The position numbers and the translations under genes were made by a program. From Calamus simplicifolius (Eukaryota; Streptophyta; Magnoliopsida; Arecales; Arecaceae), in contig UESW01003836.1 in assembly GCA_900491605.1 (NCBI GenBank), forward strand, positions 757,015 through 821,014: 64,000 nt of DNA, written 5' to 3'. The notes under the pieces are model-generated. The model did no database searches, was not told where the DNA came from, and worked only from the letters and a program-made list of their open reading frames with translations. Positions 1 through 10,554 of the stretch are shown in pieces (position 1 is the stretch's first letter; every line of letters starts with the position of its first letter).

Positions 1-2869
1 TGTGGTTTAAGAAAAAGGGAAGCATTTAACCCAATGAAGCAAGACATTATGCATGCATTCTGTTATTGCAATCATCATGCTATTGCATTTAAGCAAGTTA
101 ATTAACTCACAAAACTCTCTTGACAGTAACTCTCCATCCCTGGATTAAATCCATTGGTCAATGCCTTTAGAGGATTGGAGCCCAACTGTTATCATAATAG
201 TTCTGCTTCTTGAACTTTGTGTTGATTCAGTCACTGAAGTGGCTCTACCATATGGTGGGTTGTAACGAAGGAAAAGAAGTAAAGTTGAAAGAGGAACCTG
301 GGCAAATTAATCAACTTATTTTTTTATCAATTAATTGTTATTTTAACTCCATTGCTGAGGATGGCATATTCATCCAGTCATCCTGCATGCATAGACAAAT
401 CGTAAAAATTATTCCATTAAAATTTGACCCTTGACTAAGATGCACTTGGCGCTAATACTAATTTGACAACATTTTGAAAATGATTCTAGCAAGAACTTCC
501 ACATGAGTTGACGTCTGGTATTTTAATGTAACCCAAAAAATCCTGAAAATAAACAAATAGCTGTAAAAATCCTGCTTTGCATGTTACCGATTGAAATGGG
601 ACTTCAAATGCAAATTTTATTAATGTCAAAAAAGAAAAAATGCTACAATTTTGATTGCATCACATTTTCAGATCGTCTGGTTTTAATTTTAATTATTTTA
701 TTTTATTTTGGTTCTGTTAATCATAAGTTCATCATGTGTTTTCCATGCCTTGGAGACAATGAGGTAATCATCCAACATTCTCTGTATTGTCATGCCTATT
801 TTATGAGTTTTAAACCAAACTTCATGGTTCTAATCTTTTCCTTACTTGTTTCATTCTCTTCTTGTGTTGTGTTTTAATTTCCTTATTTATTATGATCAGT
901 AATTATTGTCTTACACCTATATTGGTGATCACTAATCATATTTTGAACCCACAACTCTACGTCAAAGAGACTGTACTAATTAATGAAAGCTACTGATCAT
1001 ATGCCTGTGACCTGTGAGTACATGCAATGGTCACTCTTTCCTCAAAACTTCTTTTTCCTTTTTGAACCATGTCATAAAAAAAAGCCATATTGCCTAATTA
1101 TTAAGAACCTACCAACTGATCCATTGAATTTAATGAAATTAAAAGACATCAAAATGTGGAATAGCAGTTATGCATTTTTAGGCCACAAGCCTTCTTTCAC
1201 AGAACGATTTGCTTATATTACATCTTTGAGTTCTCAAAATAGGTATCTGTCCATAAGACCCATATTATCCATCCTTCTTAACTTTTGTTAATCCCATGTA
1301 AAGCAGAATTTGTTTCCTATTTTTGTAATTCGTAATAATGTTATTAGAACTTGAGTAACTAGATAAAATGTCATATTGAAAAAGGTGTCTGCTCCAGAAA
1401 GCCCCTATACTCTCTTTCTCTCTCTTGATTTTTGGAAAGAGACTTTGGTTTTTCTCTTTGTTTTCAAGTAAACCTAACCTTAGTTCTAGCTATCACTGCC
1501 ACCCTTTTGGGCTCCTTGGTCGTTTGTGGCTCAGGAGCCCCCTCCTCTCTTCTCCCTCCTCTCTCTCCCTCCCATCTTGTCTCTATTCTCCCTCTCTTCT
1601 TCCTCTTCTTTCTTTTAGTGAGCTTAAAGCCTAGTGATTGGGATGGCTGAAGTTGTAGACAGTGGGATAAAGATAGGAGGTAGGGGTGATAGATGCTCAG
1701 CAATGGAGGTCATTCTAGGGAAATGGTAGTGCAATGCTTGTAGCGGTGGTTGTGTTGTGGTGAACTATGACTATGTTAAGAATTGAATATGATGATGATG
1801 TATGGAGGCTTACTATAAAAGAGTTGCACACTGGTTTTCGATGCAAGATGTGAGTTGCAAGACATGGGACACTCATGAAGTTAGGCCAAAACTTGGTGGA
1901 GTGAAAGGAAGCAATGATGGTGGTGGTGTTGGAGGTGTTTGCAAGGGAGACATGGAGGAGCATAGGTGGTGGAGTCATGCTGTGCTATGAAGAGATGGTA
2001 CATGAAAGGCAAGTAATTGTTAGATGATGGAGGTCAAGTAGCAAGAGTGATTGAGAAGTTCCAATAAATGGGGATAGTTGTAGAGATGATGAAGGCCATT
2101 ATAGAGATAAGATTGATGTTGTTGCTGTGACTATGGCTGTCTTATTGCTAGGAAGCGGTGACGGTCTAGATGGGAAGAGCTTCACCAGTTTGACGGTCCA
2201 GTTAGGCGACAAAGAAATGAAATCCAACAATGCAAAGTTGGGCATGGGGAGCTTTTATTGTATGACAATATTGTCGTAGTAAGGAGTTATGGAGGTGACA
2301 TTAGCGACATCTTCATAGTGTATTGAGAGGAGCACACATGGACAAGGTGGGCTAGAGTTGGTGAGAGATCAGTTCTGTTTGTACATGGAGAGTTGAACTT
2401 CGATTTTTTGCATGGAAGAATATCAATGTTATTCTATGCAAACAACAATCAGATCGACAATCTCATGTTGAAATTTGGGCATAGCATGATGATGATGCAT
2501 AAATAGGATTGTTCTATTAATTCAAACCTGGGACCTCTTTTAATATTTTGGAATATGGACAACAAAGAGAGTGAAGCTTTGCTCCCTTTGCTCATTTCCC
2601 TCCACCTTCAAGCAACCCATATGTTTGAATTCTCCTCTTATCAATGATTTCCCATAGCCACCGTACCTCTCCTCGACCACTCATCTAGTAGCATCAATTT
2701 GCTCATCTTTCCTGTTTACTCCTCTAGCATCGCATAATGTCACTATCACTAGCATCAACACCACCTCCGTACACCTCTAGACCATGACTGTCATCACTAG
2801 CATTAACCCTACTTCTACCTTTGGACCATTACTATTGGCATCAACAACATTTGCAATCTTGGCAAGGTG
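1..2869. other. Non-coding DNA left of the copia element
   Basis: I see no supportable gene. The longest open frames are about 100 codons and resemble no family I know. A pyrimidine-rich tract (mostly C and T) lies at about 1540-1620. Between about 1650 and 2500 the plus strand is rich in GATG/GTGG triplet-like runs, and from about 2560 to 2860 it switches to C/T/A-rich runs with CATCA and CACC motifs, so purine/pyrimidine strand bias flips. An untranslated 5' exon of the RPAC2 gene may lie here, because its first visible exon begins at a splice acceptor, but I could not locate one. Confidence 0.5.
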
Positions 2870-2874
2870 TATAT

Positions 2875-3178
2875 TGACAAATATAAAAGAGAATTTCTTA
2901 AAATGTTTTTCTGCTTGATTTCACAAAGAGAATTACAATATATAGACATCAAGAACAATCAGATCCCTTAATTCTAAGCCACAATTAGATCCCAATCAGG
3001 CCATAATCAGATCCTAATCAGATCCCAATCATATCCCTTAATTCTAGGCCTATTATTGGAAGAAATACAGCAGTAATTACAGCAAGAATATATACAATAA
3101 TAATGAAAATCTTGGAGAGGTAATCAAGGAATATACAACTATACAAAGACTATATAAGGAAAGATGAATATATTGACA
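2875..3178 (-). repeat. 3' LTR of the copia element
   Basis: A 304-bp direct repeat of 9874-10144 in the element's orientation, with TG/CA termini and a TATAT duplication outside. It is about 33 bp longer than its partner because of internal indels, including an extra copy of a short AGATCC-containing motif near 3010-3030. The two were identical at insertion, so the indels show age. Confidence 0.92.
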
Positions 3179-3241
3179 TATCCCCCCTCAAATTGATGTG
3201 GGTAAGTCTATCAGCATCAATTTGCTGCTGAGAAACTTGTG

Positions 3242-3890
3242 TCATTGGCATGTCAAAGCTTTTGTAAAGACATCAGCTATTTGAAGATCAATAGTAAGAT
3301 GAGGAAGAGTGATAACACCTCGAGTAAAGGCATCCCTAATATAATGACAATCCACCTCTATGTGCTTTGTACGTTCATGATATACTGGATTTGCAGCTAT
3401 TTGAATGGCACTAGTATTATCACCATGAAGGGGAGTAGGATCAGTTGGAGGAAATCTAAGCTTAGAAAGAAGACCTCGTAACCACACAATTTCAGGACAA
3501 GCTGCAAACATGGCTTTATAGTCGGCCTCCGTGGAAGATTTAGAGATAGTCCTGCTTCTTACACTTCCAAGAAACCAAGGCATCTCCAAGAAAAATGCAC
3601 CAACTTGTTATAGATTTTCTAGTATCCAGGCAGCCAGCCCAATCTGCATCACTATAGGCAGTCAAATGAAGAGCAGATTTTGTAGGAAAAAATAACCCAT
3701 GAGTAGGTAACCTAATTAAGTATCGAATAATGCAACGAGCTGCAGCAAGATGAAGATGTCTAGGTGAGTACATAAATTTGCTAACTATATGGACAGCATA
3801 AAAGATATCAGGTCTTGTGATTGTTAGGTAGATAAGACTACCAACAAGTTGTCTATATAAAAAAGAATCAGGCAAAAAGCTTGCCTTCAC
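3242..3890 (-). pseudogene. Copia RNase H domain, broken
   Basis: The frame starting near 3890 reads YSDADWAGCLDTRKS, the beginning of copia RNase H. The frame ending at 3242 continues with STEADYKAM, HGDNTSAIQIA and RTKHIEVDCHYIRD, the usual second half, ending in DVFTKAL. The two halves are out of frame near 3540-3590, so the domain is interrupted. In an intact element it degrades the RNA strand of the RNA/DNA hybrid during reverse transcription. Confidence 0.9.
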
Positions 3891-4527
3891 CTTTGCGGTA
3901 TTTCACATTCACCTCCATTAGCGTATCAACAACAGTAGCATCCTTTAAACCAGCTAGTTCAATGAGATCTTGAATATATTTATGTTGGTTTAAGAACAAA
4001 CCATGATCTCGAGAGTGAATTTTCAGTCCCAAAAAATATGCGAGATGCCCAAGATCTTTCATTTGAAATGTACTATGCAACATTTTTTGAAGCTTAGTGA
4101 TCAGCTCATTATCATTACCAGTGATGATAATATCATCAACATAAACTAAGAGAAAGACCATACCAGTGGTTGTCTTGTGAAAGAAGAGTGAGGAATCATA
4201 TTGACTTTGTGTGAAAGAGAAAGTGAGAAGAGTACTGTGAAACTTTTCAAACCAGGCTCTAGGTGCCTACTTCAACTCATACAAAGAGCGTCGTAGCTTG
4301 CAAACTTCATGAGACTCCATCCTTGACATACCAATTGGAAGTTTCATATAAATTTCTTCCTTAAGGTCCCCATTCAAGAAGGCATTTGTTACATTCATTT
4401 GATGTAAAGGCCAAAATTGAGAGGATGCAACAACAAGAATGGTTCTCACCGTGGTCATCTTAGCAACTGATGCGAATGTTTCTTCATAGTCGAGGCCATA
4501 TTCTTGTTTATTGCCAAGAGAAACCAA
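3868..4527 (-). pseudogene. Copia reverse transcriptase, broken
   Basis: Motifs run in the expected order: DYEETFASVAKMTTVR, HQMNVTNAFLNGDL, LRRSLYELK followed by a stop, then LVYVDDIIITGND and FLGLKI. The YVDD active-site box is intact, but the first catalytic aspartate, normally in HQMDVKNAF, is Asn here. A stop separates the two halves near 4267. Family knowledge makes this the element's DNA polymerase; the lost Asp and the stop argue against function. Confidence 0.92.
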
Positions 4528-5163
4528 TCAAGCTTTGTATCTATCTAGAGAGCCATCAGACTTGAGTTTCACAGTATAAACCCACTTACTACCAATGGAC
4601 TTAACATTTGGAGGACAAGAAACAATGTCCTAAGTATGATTTTCCTTAAGCACTTGAAGTTCTGCTTCGATTGCTTTTTGCCAACACTCATGTTCCATAG
4701 CCTGCTTATAACAAGTAGGAATGGAAATAGAAGACAAGGCAATAGACATAGCCAAAGGGGTTGAAAAACCATACCTTTCAGGAGGTTTGTGAGGTCTAAA
4801 GCTTCTACGAAGAGTTGGATCATCGAAAATGGGTAGAACAGGATCTATTTTCATAAGAAGATGTTGAGGAACTTTAGTGAGACCTGTAGGAGGATCAGAT
4901 GCAGGAGGAGTGTGCCTACGATAAACATAATCCAGTTTAAACCTTTGTACTAGTGTTGGTGACCGAGGAAAATGTGGTAAAGTAGATAGAGAAGGGAATT
5001 CGAAAGTTTGTTGGGTGCTAAAGAAGGGCTGATTTTCAAAAAAAAATAACATTCCTAGAGACATGAGTTCGACGGGCATGAGGATCGTAGCAAAGAAATC
5101 CTTTTTGGGTTTCAGCATATCCTAAGAAAGCACACTTGGCAGATTGGGCAGTAAGTTTATTCT

Positions 5164-5859
5164 CTAATACGCAAGAAGGTGAACAAAACAAACACATCCA
5201 AAAATATGAAGATTGGAATAATTTGGTGCATGCTCAAACAAACGAAAGTAGGAAGAATCATTATTCAAGTTGGAAGATGGTAATATATTAATCAAATAAA
5301 CAGCAGTAGACAAAGCTTCACACCAAAAATGAGAAGGAATATAAGACTCAATTAAAATAGTGCGAACAACATCAAGAAGATGACGATTCTTTCTTTTAGC
5401 CACACTATTTTATTATGGAGTGAAAGGACAAGAATGTTGTGATATGATCCCATGACTTTGAAGAAAAAATTGAAATTCATTTGACATGTATTCACCACCT
5501 GAATCAGATTGCAAGATTTTGATTTTGGCAGAAAATTGTATTTCAACTAAAGCAAGAAAGACTTTAAATACAGAGAAAACCTCACTCATAGATCGAAGAA
5601 AATATACCCAAGTAAAGCGAATGAAATCATCGATAAATGTAACAAAATATTTGTAATATTTACGAGAAATTACAGGTGCAATACCCCATACATCAGTATG
5701 TACGAGTTCAAAAGGTTTGGTTGTGCGGGTTTTATGTAGTGGAAAAGGAAGTGTTTTGCTTTTACCAAGTTTGCAAGATGCACAATCAACCATATCATTA
5801 GAAGAAATCGAATATTTATTTCTAAAGTAAACCAGATTTAAGCAAGACTCAAAGTACAT
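5164..5859 (-). pseudogene. Copia integrase, catalytic Glu lost
   Basis: Zinc-finger remnant CASCKLGKSK is followed by HTDVWGIAP (first catalytic Asp), FIDDFIRFTWVYFL and QSDSGGEY (second Asp). The third box, normally NGVAERKNRHLLD, reads NSVAKRKNRHLLD, so the catalytic Glu is Lys (codon at about 5395-5397), and a stop lies just upstream. The integrase can therefore not have been active in this state. Further downstream, SHFWCEALSTAVYLIN matches the copia integrase C-terminal region. Confidence 0.9.
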
Positions 5860-5989
5860 GAGAATTAGGGTGTTCTAAACATCTATGCCATACTTGATTA
5901 TCACATTGAGCAGCATTACAAGCAACATAATTCGATACCGGAGAGGGAGATAGAAGCAAAGAAAAGATACGTCCCACTTTAGGTCCCTT

Positions 5990-6300
5990 CACGATCATCT
6001 TTTTGGACACTTGATTCTACACAAGGCAACCAGAATTTGAGAATTGAACAATACAATTGTTGTCAACTAATTGACCGATAGATATAAGATTAGTGGACAG
6101 CTTAAAAGACACAAAAACAGTATTTAAAGAGGCTAAAATATCACCAACAGCTGTGATAGGTAAGAAATTACTGGCAGTATGAATCTGAAGATCGCCGTTA
6201 TATTTTTAAACATTATTTAAAGGTAAGGCAGTGTTGGTCATATGATTGGAAGCACCAGAATCAAAATACCAAGGCTTAGGATTAGAATTTCTGTTACCTG
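5990..6300 (-). pseudogene. Copia aspartic protease region
   Basis: Reading the minus strand from about 6290 gives WYFDSGASNHMTN, the DSG box of copia aspartic proteases, followed by a degenerate stretch ending ISIGQLVDNNC, the usual end of the domain. A stop (TTTAAA context near 6209) breaks it. It lies between the zinc knuckle and integrase as expected. Confidence 0.8.
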
Positions 6301-6337
6301 AAAGGTCTAAAGCAGAAAGGGCAGAAACTATCATTTG

Positions 6338-6661
6338 TTAGACCATTTCAGGAGTAATAGAAGACTGACCAGGACTAGGGGCTTTAGAGGGACCAACCGA
6401 GACATTGTAGGCAGTTTTAGATTTCTTTGAAGGCTGAGTGGAACAATCTTTGATGATATGCCTTATTTTCTTACAATAATTGCAGAACTTTTTAGTACAA
6501 TTAGTAGCAATGTGCCCAAATCCTTTACAACTATAGCACTGGACATTAGTCATATCTTCGCCTCCTTTAGACCTCCTTTGAGCAGCATAGGCAACAAGAA
6601 TTGGAGTAGAATTTTGAGCATTCTACTCTAAGACAGCCTGTGTAATGAGCCGTTGTTCTTC
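6338..6661 (-). pseudogene. Copia gag C-terminus with zinc knuckle
   Basis: Minus-strand reading gives REEQRLITQAVLE then CYSCKGFGHIATNC, a CX2CX4HX4C nucleocapsid knuckle, and a second, partial knuckle CNYCKKIRHIIKDC. The segment continues the gag half at 9146-9690 across the solo-LTR insertion: joining at the CCTAA duplication restores the typical wording before REEQRL. Confidence 0.88.
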
Positions 6662-6666
6662 CCTAA

Positions 6667-9140
6667 TGTTGCCCATATATTGCAACCCAAGAGGAGGGAT
6701 GAATTGAGTTCCTTTTTTTAAAAAAATATTTGTTAGCAAATATGTGCCTTTAGAAAATTTCAGAATTAACGGAAAGTGATGTGAAGTGTAGAGAAAATAT
6801 TCAAGCACCATAGAAATTTAAATCACACAAACACAAGCAATTTATAGTGGTTCGGTGCTGTGATGCCCCTTCCAATAGTCCCACATCGAAAAATTGAGAG
6901 TTGGTTGTACGGTTTATAACTAGTTAAGAAAGATGAACAAGTACCAATTGGATCCCTTTTGGGTTGTGGTGGCCTAAATTGGTGTGGACCTTATCCATCT
7001 TGCTTTCTTGTAACAAAACGGGTTCATGGGTGCTGCGGGCTCAGGGTCCGGATGGTTACAATTTGGTATCTGAGCCATGCACTAGCCAAAAGTGCAAGAG
7101 CTAAGTGCCATACAAGGCAAAGTGCTATATCGATGGGAGTCACCTCTTAAACCTGTTGGGGCCACAGAAGGTAGGGGCCACAGGGCAAAGTGCTACATTG
7201 ATGGGAGCCACCTCTTGAACCTATGGGGGCCCCTCTACAATTCTGCATGCCTGATGGTTATGATCATGTGTCCCTGGCAACGAGGATGTCGCCTTTATAA
7301 GGGGATAGATTGTGATGCCCCTTCCAATAGTCCCACATCGAGAAATTGAGAGTTGGTTGTACGGTTTATAACCAGTTAAGAAAGATGGACAAGTACCAAT
7401 TGGATCCCTTTTGGGCTGTGGTGGCCCAAGTTGGTGTCGACCTTGTCCACCTTGCTTTCTTGTAACAAAACAGGTTCATGGGTGCTGTGGACCCAGGGCC
7501 CGGATCGTTACAGGTGCCAAACCCAACACCTACATCCATCCCCCAAGAATTCCTTGGGAATTTCACTAACTACCCTAGTCAACCTGGCTAGAAACTTGTT
7601 TACGGGCACAAGGAAGCCTTACACCTAGCCTTCTGGGCTAGTTTCTTATTTCCAGGCACAAGGAAGCCTTACACTAATCTCACTGATAGATCTCTACCCT
7701 CATAAGTTTCACCACTGTGAAACTTAAACACCGAGCACAATAATATCAAGAGTGTATACAGGAAGCTCCTTAGATGAGCAGATATTCAAAAGAAATACTT
7801 TACAAAATTTGAAGATCACTCCACAAAATGGCTTCTTTAGAGGAATGAATGAGGCCTTGGATGAAGCTTGATTGCTCTTCAGGATGTGGCTGGAGCTTTA
7901 ATGTCACTTTCACTGATGAAGGAATGAAAACTCTTGAAGTGGCATTCTATAGAAAAATTCTCTTAGAACTCTCTCAGCCTTTCCTTCCCCCTCTTTGATT
8001 TTTTTCTTTCACTCACTCGGATGGGTGCCTGAAAGCTTGGTTGAATGGCCTATTTATAGGCAAGAACCAGGGGATAGCCGTTTGGAGATTTGAGAGGCAT
8101 TAAATGCGTGCATTTAAAAATGATGTCCAGGCATTTAAGGCAAGCATTGAAAGATGATGTCCAGGCATTTAAGGCAAGCATTGAAAGTTGATGTTCAGGC
8201 ATTTAAGACAAGTAGACATTGTTTGAAAAATCTGCACCAAGCCATGGAAAATTTCGCAATCTTTGCCGGCATTAAATGAGTAAGCGGCGAGCTTTGAAAA
8301 CCAATCCTAGATAAAATCTTCATTCATAGATTCATTGAAGGCTGGAAGATTAAGTCTTCAGATAGAATGGCTCATTTGAAAAATTTTTGCATTCGTCAAA
8401 TAGAAACGGCGGCAATTAAATCATCAATCAATGAACAAGCTCCAATCCTTCCACATTGCAAAGAAATTGCGGCGTTTAAAAGTATCAGACATAGCAATGG
8501 CAAGCAGCAATGGAGAGATTCTTTCCTAGAAAGAGTCTCGGGAAATAATCTGAGAGAGACAGACTCATTGGGCGGGTGCCCAATTGGGCGCCTAACTATA
8601 AGTGCTGGTAAAATAATGCAAGAAAGCCACAGTTTGGTTTTTTAATGGGATTTACAGTTTTGCCACTGACTGCTTTTAACGGAATTTACAGGATTGCCAT
8701 TGACTGCATTCAGTGGGATTTACAGGATTGCCATTGACTACATTCAGTGGGATTTGGACAAGTGTCATGCAATCTTTGAAAAATAATTTTTATATGATAA
8801 ATCATTAAAGATAGATTTAGTCATTTGAGAAATGAATGATAAAACATTGAGGAGCCATAATAAAACATTTAGACTTGAAAAAATATTTAAACTTGATAAA
8901 ACATTTGGACTTAGAAATCAAGACTATAGTAGTCTCATACTTGAAAAACAACTTTAGCGCATGATTTCAATCAAAGATAAATATTATTTTGAAAGCATGA
9001 GTCCATTGAAACATAAGTTCTTTGTAATTCAATTTGAAGTAACACCTTTCATGATGGATTCCTGAAATCACTGTCTCAACAAAATTCTTAGTACTATACT
9101 TAATCGTTTTGTATTCATCAAAATCAATACGAGGTTAACA
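6667..9140 (-). mobile_element. Solo LTR (SIRE-like) inserted in copia gag
   Basis: The segment starts TGTTGCCC and ends TTAACA on the plus strand and is flanked by CCTAA at 6662-6666 and 9141-9145. It interrupts gag exactly at the duplicated site. Minus TRIM it is about 1.8 kb. The minus-strand start (TGTTAACCTCG then TATTGATTTTGATGA) and the GGGCAACA end match the solo LTR at 12907-14983. No PBS, PPT or coding domain is present, so it is a solo LTR left by LTR-LTR recombination. It holds short tandem repeats near 8100-8215 (ATGTCCAGGCATTTAAGGC units) and 8640-8760 (GGATTTACAGGATTGCC units). Confidence 0.88.
6859..7512 (+). mobile_element. TRIM (miniature LTR retrotransposon) inside the solo LTR
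   Basis: Two 202-bp direct repeats, 6859-7060 and 7311-7512, both run from TGTGATGCCCC to GTTACA. A 5-bp duplication GGTGC lies at 6854-6858 and 7513-7517. Just inside the first repeat is a Met-tRNA-type primer binding site, TGGTATCTGAGCC, and a purine-rich stretch AAGGGGATAGAT precedes the second. The 250-bp interior has no gene and contains a duplicated segment around CGATGGGAGTCACCTC and TGATGGGAGCCACCTC. This is the definition of a TRIM: mobilised by other elements' proteins. Confidence 0.93.
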
Positions 9141-9690
9141 CCTAATAAGCACTCCTACACAAATATCCGATGAAGAAACTAGTTCTCTGTTCATCAGGTT
9201 GGATTTGATTGCTTCAAAATCCCTCTTTAACTTCATTAAAAACTGGTCACACTTGCTAGTCTCATGCACACTTTGGATAGCAATGAGTCCTTCAGGAGGT
9301 ACACTTGCATACACAATATCAGTATACTCAACCCAAAGATTTTCAAAGGTAGAATAAAAGATTGACATACCTCCTTGATTGAGTTGACCCAACTCGAGTT
9401 CCAATTGAAACCTTCGTGTTGTATTGCTTTGGTTGTAAATTTTCTTCAAGTAATCCCATATTTCTCTAGAATTCTTATAAGGCTTGAGATTGAGAAGTAT
9501 GGAGGGTTCCACACTTCCAAGGATCCAAGACATAATCTGAGCATCCTTCACCTCCATTTCACATATTTCTCCTTCTTCTCGCTGTTAGGTGCAGAATCTG
9601 TCCCATCAATATGACCCCATAATTCCTTTCTCTTGACAAAGATCTGAAATTGGAATGCCCAGGCAGAATAGTTCTTGCCATTAAATCGAA
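9141..9690 (-). pseudogene. Copia gag, N-terminal part
   Basis: Reading from about 9680 gives NGKNYSAWAFQFQIFVKRKELWGHI in pieces, then MSWILGSVEPSILLNLKPY, REIWDYLKKIYNQSN and KCDQFLMKLKRDFEAIKS, the UBN2-type gag pattern of plant copia elements. A frameshift near 9550-9560 separates the start from the rest. It stops at the solo-LTR insertion; the remainder is at 6338-6661. Gag forms the virus-like particle in active relatives. Confidence 0.88.
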
Positions 9691-9873
9691 TCAGAAAATG
9701 TTTAGATCGTTCCAAAGACATGACTCAACCAGAAACAAGAAAACTAAGAGATCAAGTCCAAGAAACAGAATAGAAGAACACAAAAAAAAAAACAAGAATA
9801 GAACACCAGATCTTGGAGCTAAACGAGGAACCGACACAAGATGAGATAATCTCAGAGTTTTGGCTTGATACCA

Positions 9874-10144
9874 TGACAAATATAAAAGAGAATTTCTGAA
9901 AATATTTTTTGCTTGATTTCACAAGAGAATTATAATATAAAGACATCAAGAACAATCAGATCCCTTAATTCTAGGCCATAATCAGATCCCAGTCAGGCCA
10001 TAATCAAATCCCTTAATTCTAGGTGAAGACATATAGCAGTAATTACAGCAAGAATATATACAACAATAATGAAAATCTTGGAAAGGTAATCAAGGAATAT
10101 ACAGCTATACAAAGACTATATAAGGAAAGATGAATATATTGACA
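9874..10144 (-). repeat. 5' LTR of the copia element
   Basis: A 271-bp partner of 2875-3178 in the same orientation. The minus strand starts TGTCAATATATTC and ends TTTGTCA, directly followed by the primer binding site TGGTATCAAGCC. The element's promoter would lie here. The TATAT duplication follows at 10145-10149. Confidence 0.92.
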
Positions 10145-10149
10145 TATAT

Positions 10150-10545
10150 TACCATATATTACAAGTTTGTCATGGTATGATCGGTATAGTATGATGAGCA
10201 CCTAGTATCAAGATAGCTCGTAAGCACATTTTATGTGGTATGGGTTGATACCAAATGGAACCACATTGTTCTACACAATTTAGTCCGTTATGGACTGACA
10301 TGGATCAATGCGGATCGGTTCCCATACCAAAGTCATAAACTGATCTAGTTCGCACAAGTTTGGTATGTTACTCGAACAAGGTTGTTCGGGTCAATCTCGC
10401 AATTTTTCAGCATCAATGCCACCTTTGCCTCTTTGCTGGAGTGTTGATAACCAGAAAAAGGTTACGGATCCAGTTCATCCCATTTTAAAATATTGTTTGA
10501 TAGTCTATTGTGTTATTAGTTGATCTACTGTATTTTTTGTTGCAG
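10150..10545 (+). other. Intron-like sequence before the first RPAC2 coding exon
   Basis: No gene. The stretch ends in a clean splice acceptor (pyrimidine-rich then TTGTTGCAG, 10545), so at least its right end is intronic. It contains several near-copies of GGTAT/ATACC motifs (for example GGTATGATCGGTATAG and GGTATGGGTTGATACC) that look like remnants of a small inverted-repeat element, but I cannot define ends. Confidence 0.45.
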
Positions 10546-10554
10546 AGCTGCAAA

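Larger units (their letters stand above)
2875..10144 (-). mobile_element. Ty1/copia LTR retrotransposon, complete but decayed, with nested insertions
   Basis: Two LTRs with TG...CA ends bound the element: 2875-3178 (3' LTR) and 9874-10144 (5' LTR). A 5-bp target duplication TATAT lies at 2870-2874 and 10145-10149. A primer binding site reading TGGTATCAAGCC on the minus strand adjoins the 5' LTR, and a G-rich polypurine tract (minus strand TTTGAGGGGGGATA) adjoins the 3' LTR. The order gag, zinc knuckle, protease, integrase, RT, RNase H is that of Ty1/copia. Removing the 2,474-bp insertion at 6667-9140 and its 5-bp duplication leaves about 4.8 kb, a normal copia size. Stops, frameshifts and lost catalytic residues indicate an old, inactive copy. 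Confidence 0.95.

Noticed and set aside
1425..1990. Small open frames near the pyrimidine tract in the left region
   Set aside because: All are under 90 codons, overlap on both strands and have low-complexity composition.
6859..7512. Identification of the TRIM as Cassandra
   Set aside because: I see no 5S rRNA-like promoter sequence in its LTRs, which defines Cassandra.
6667..9140. A complete nested retrotransposon rather than a solo LTR
   Set aside because: No coding domain, primer binding site or second LTR copy is present apart from the TRIM inside.
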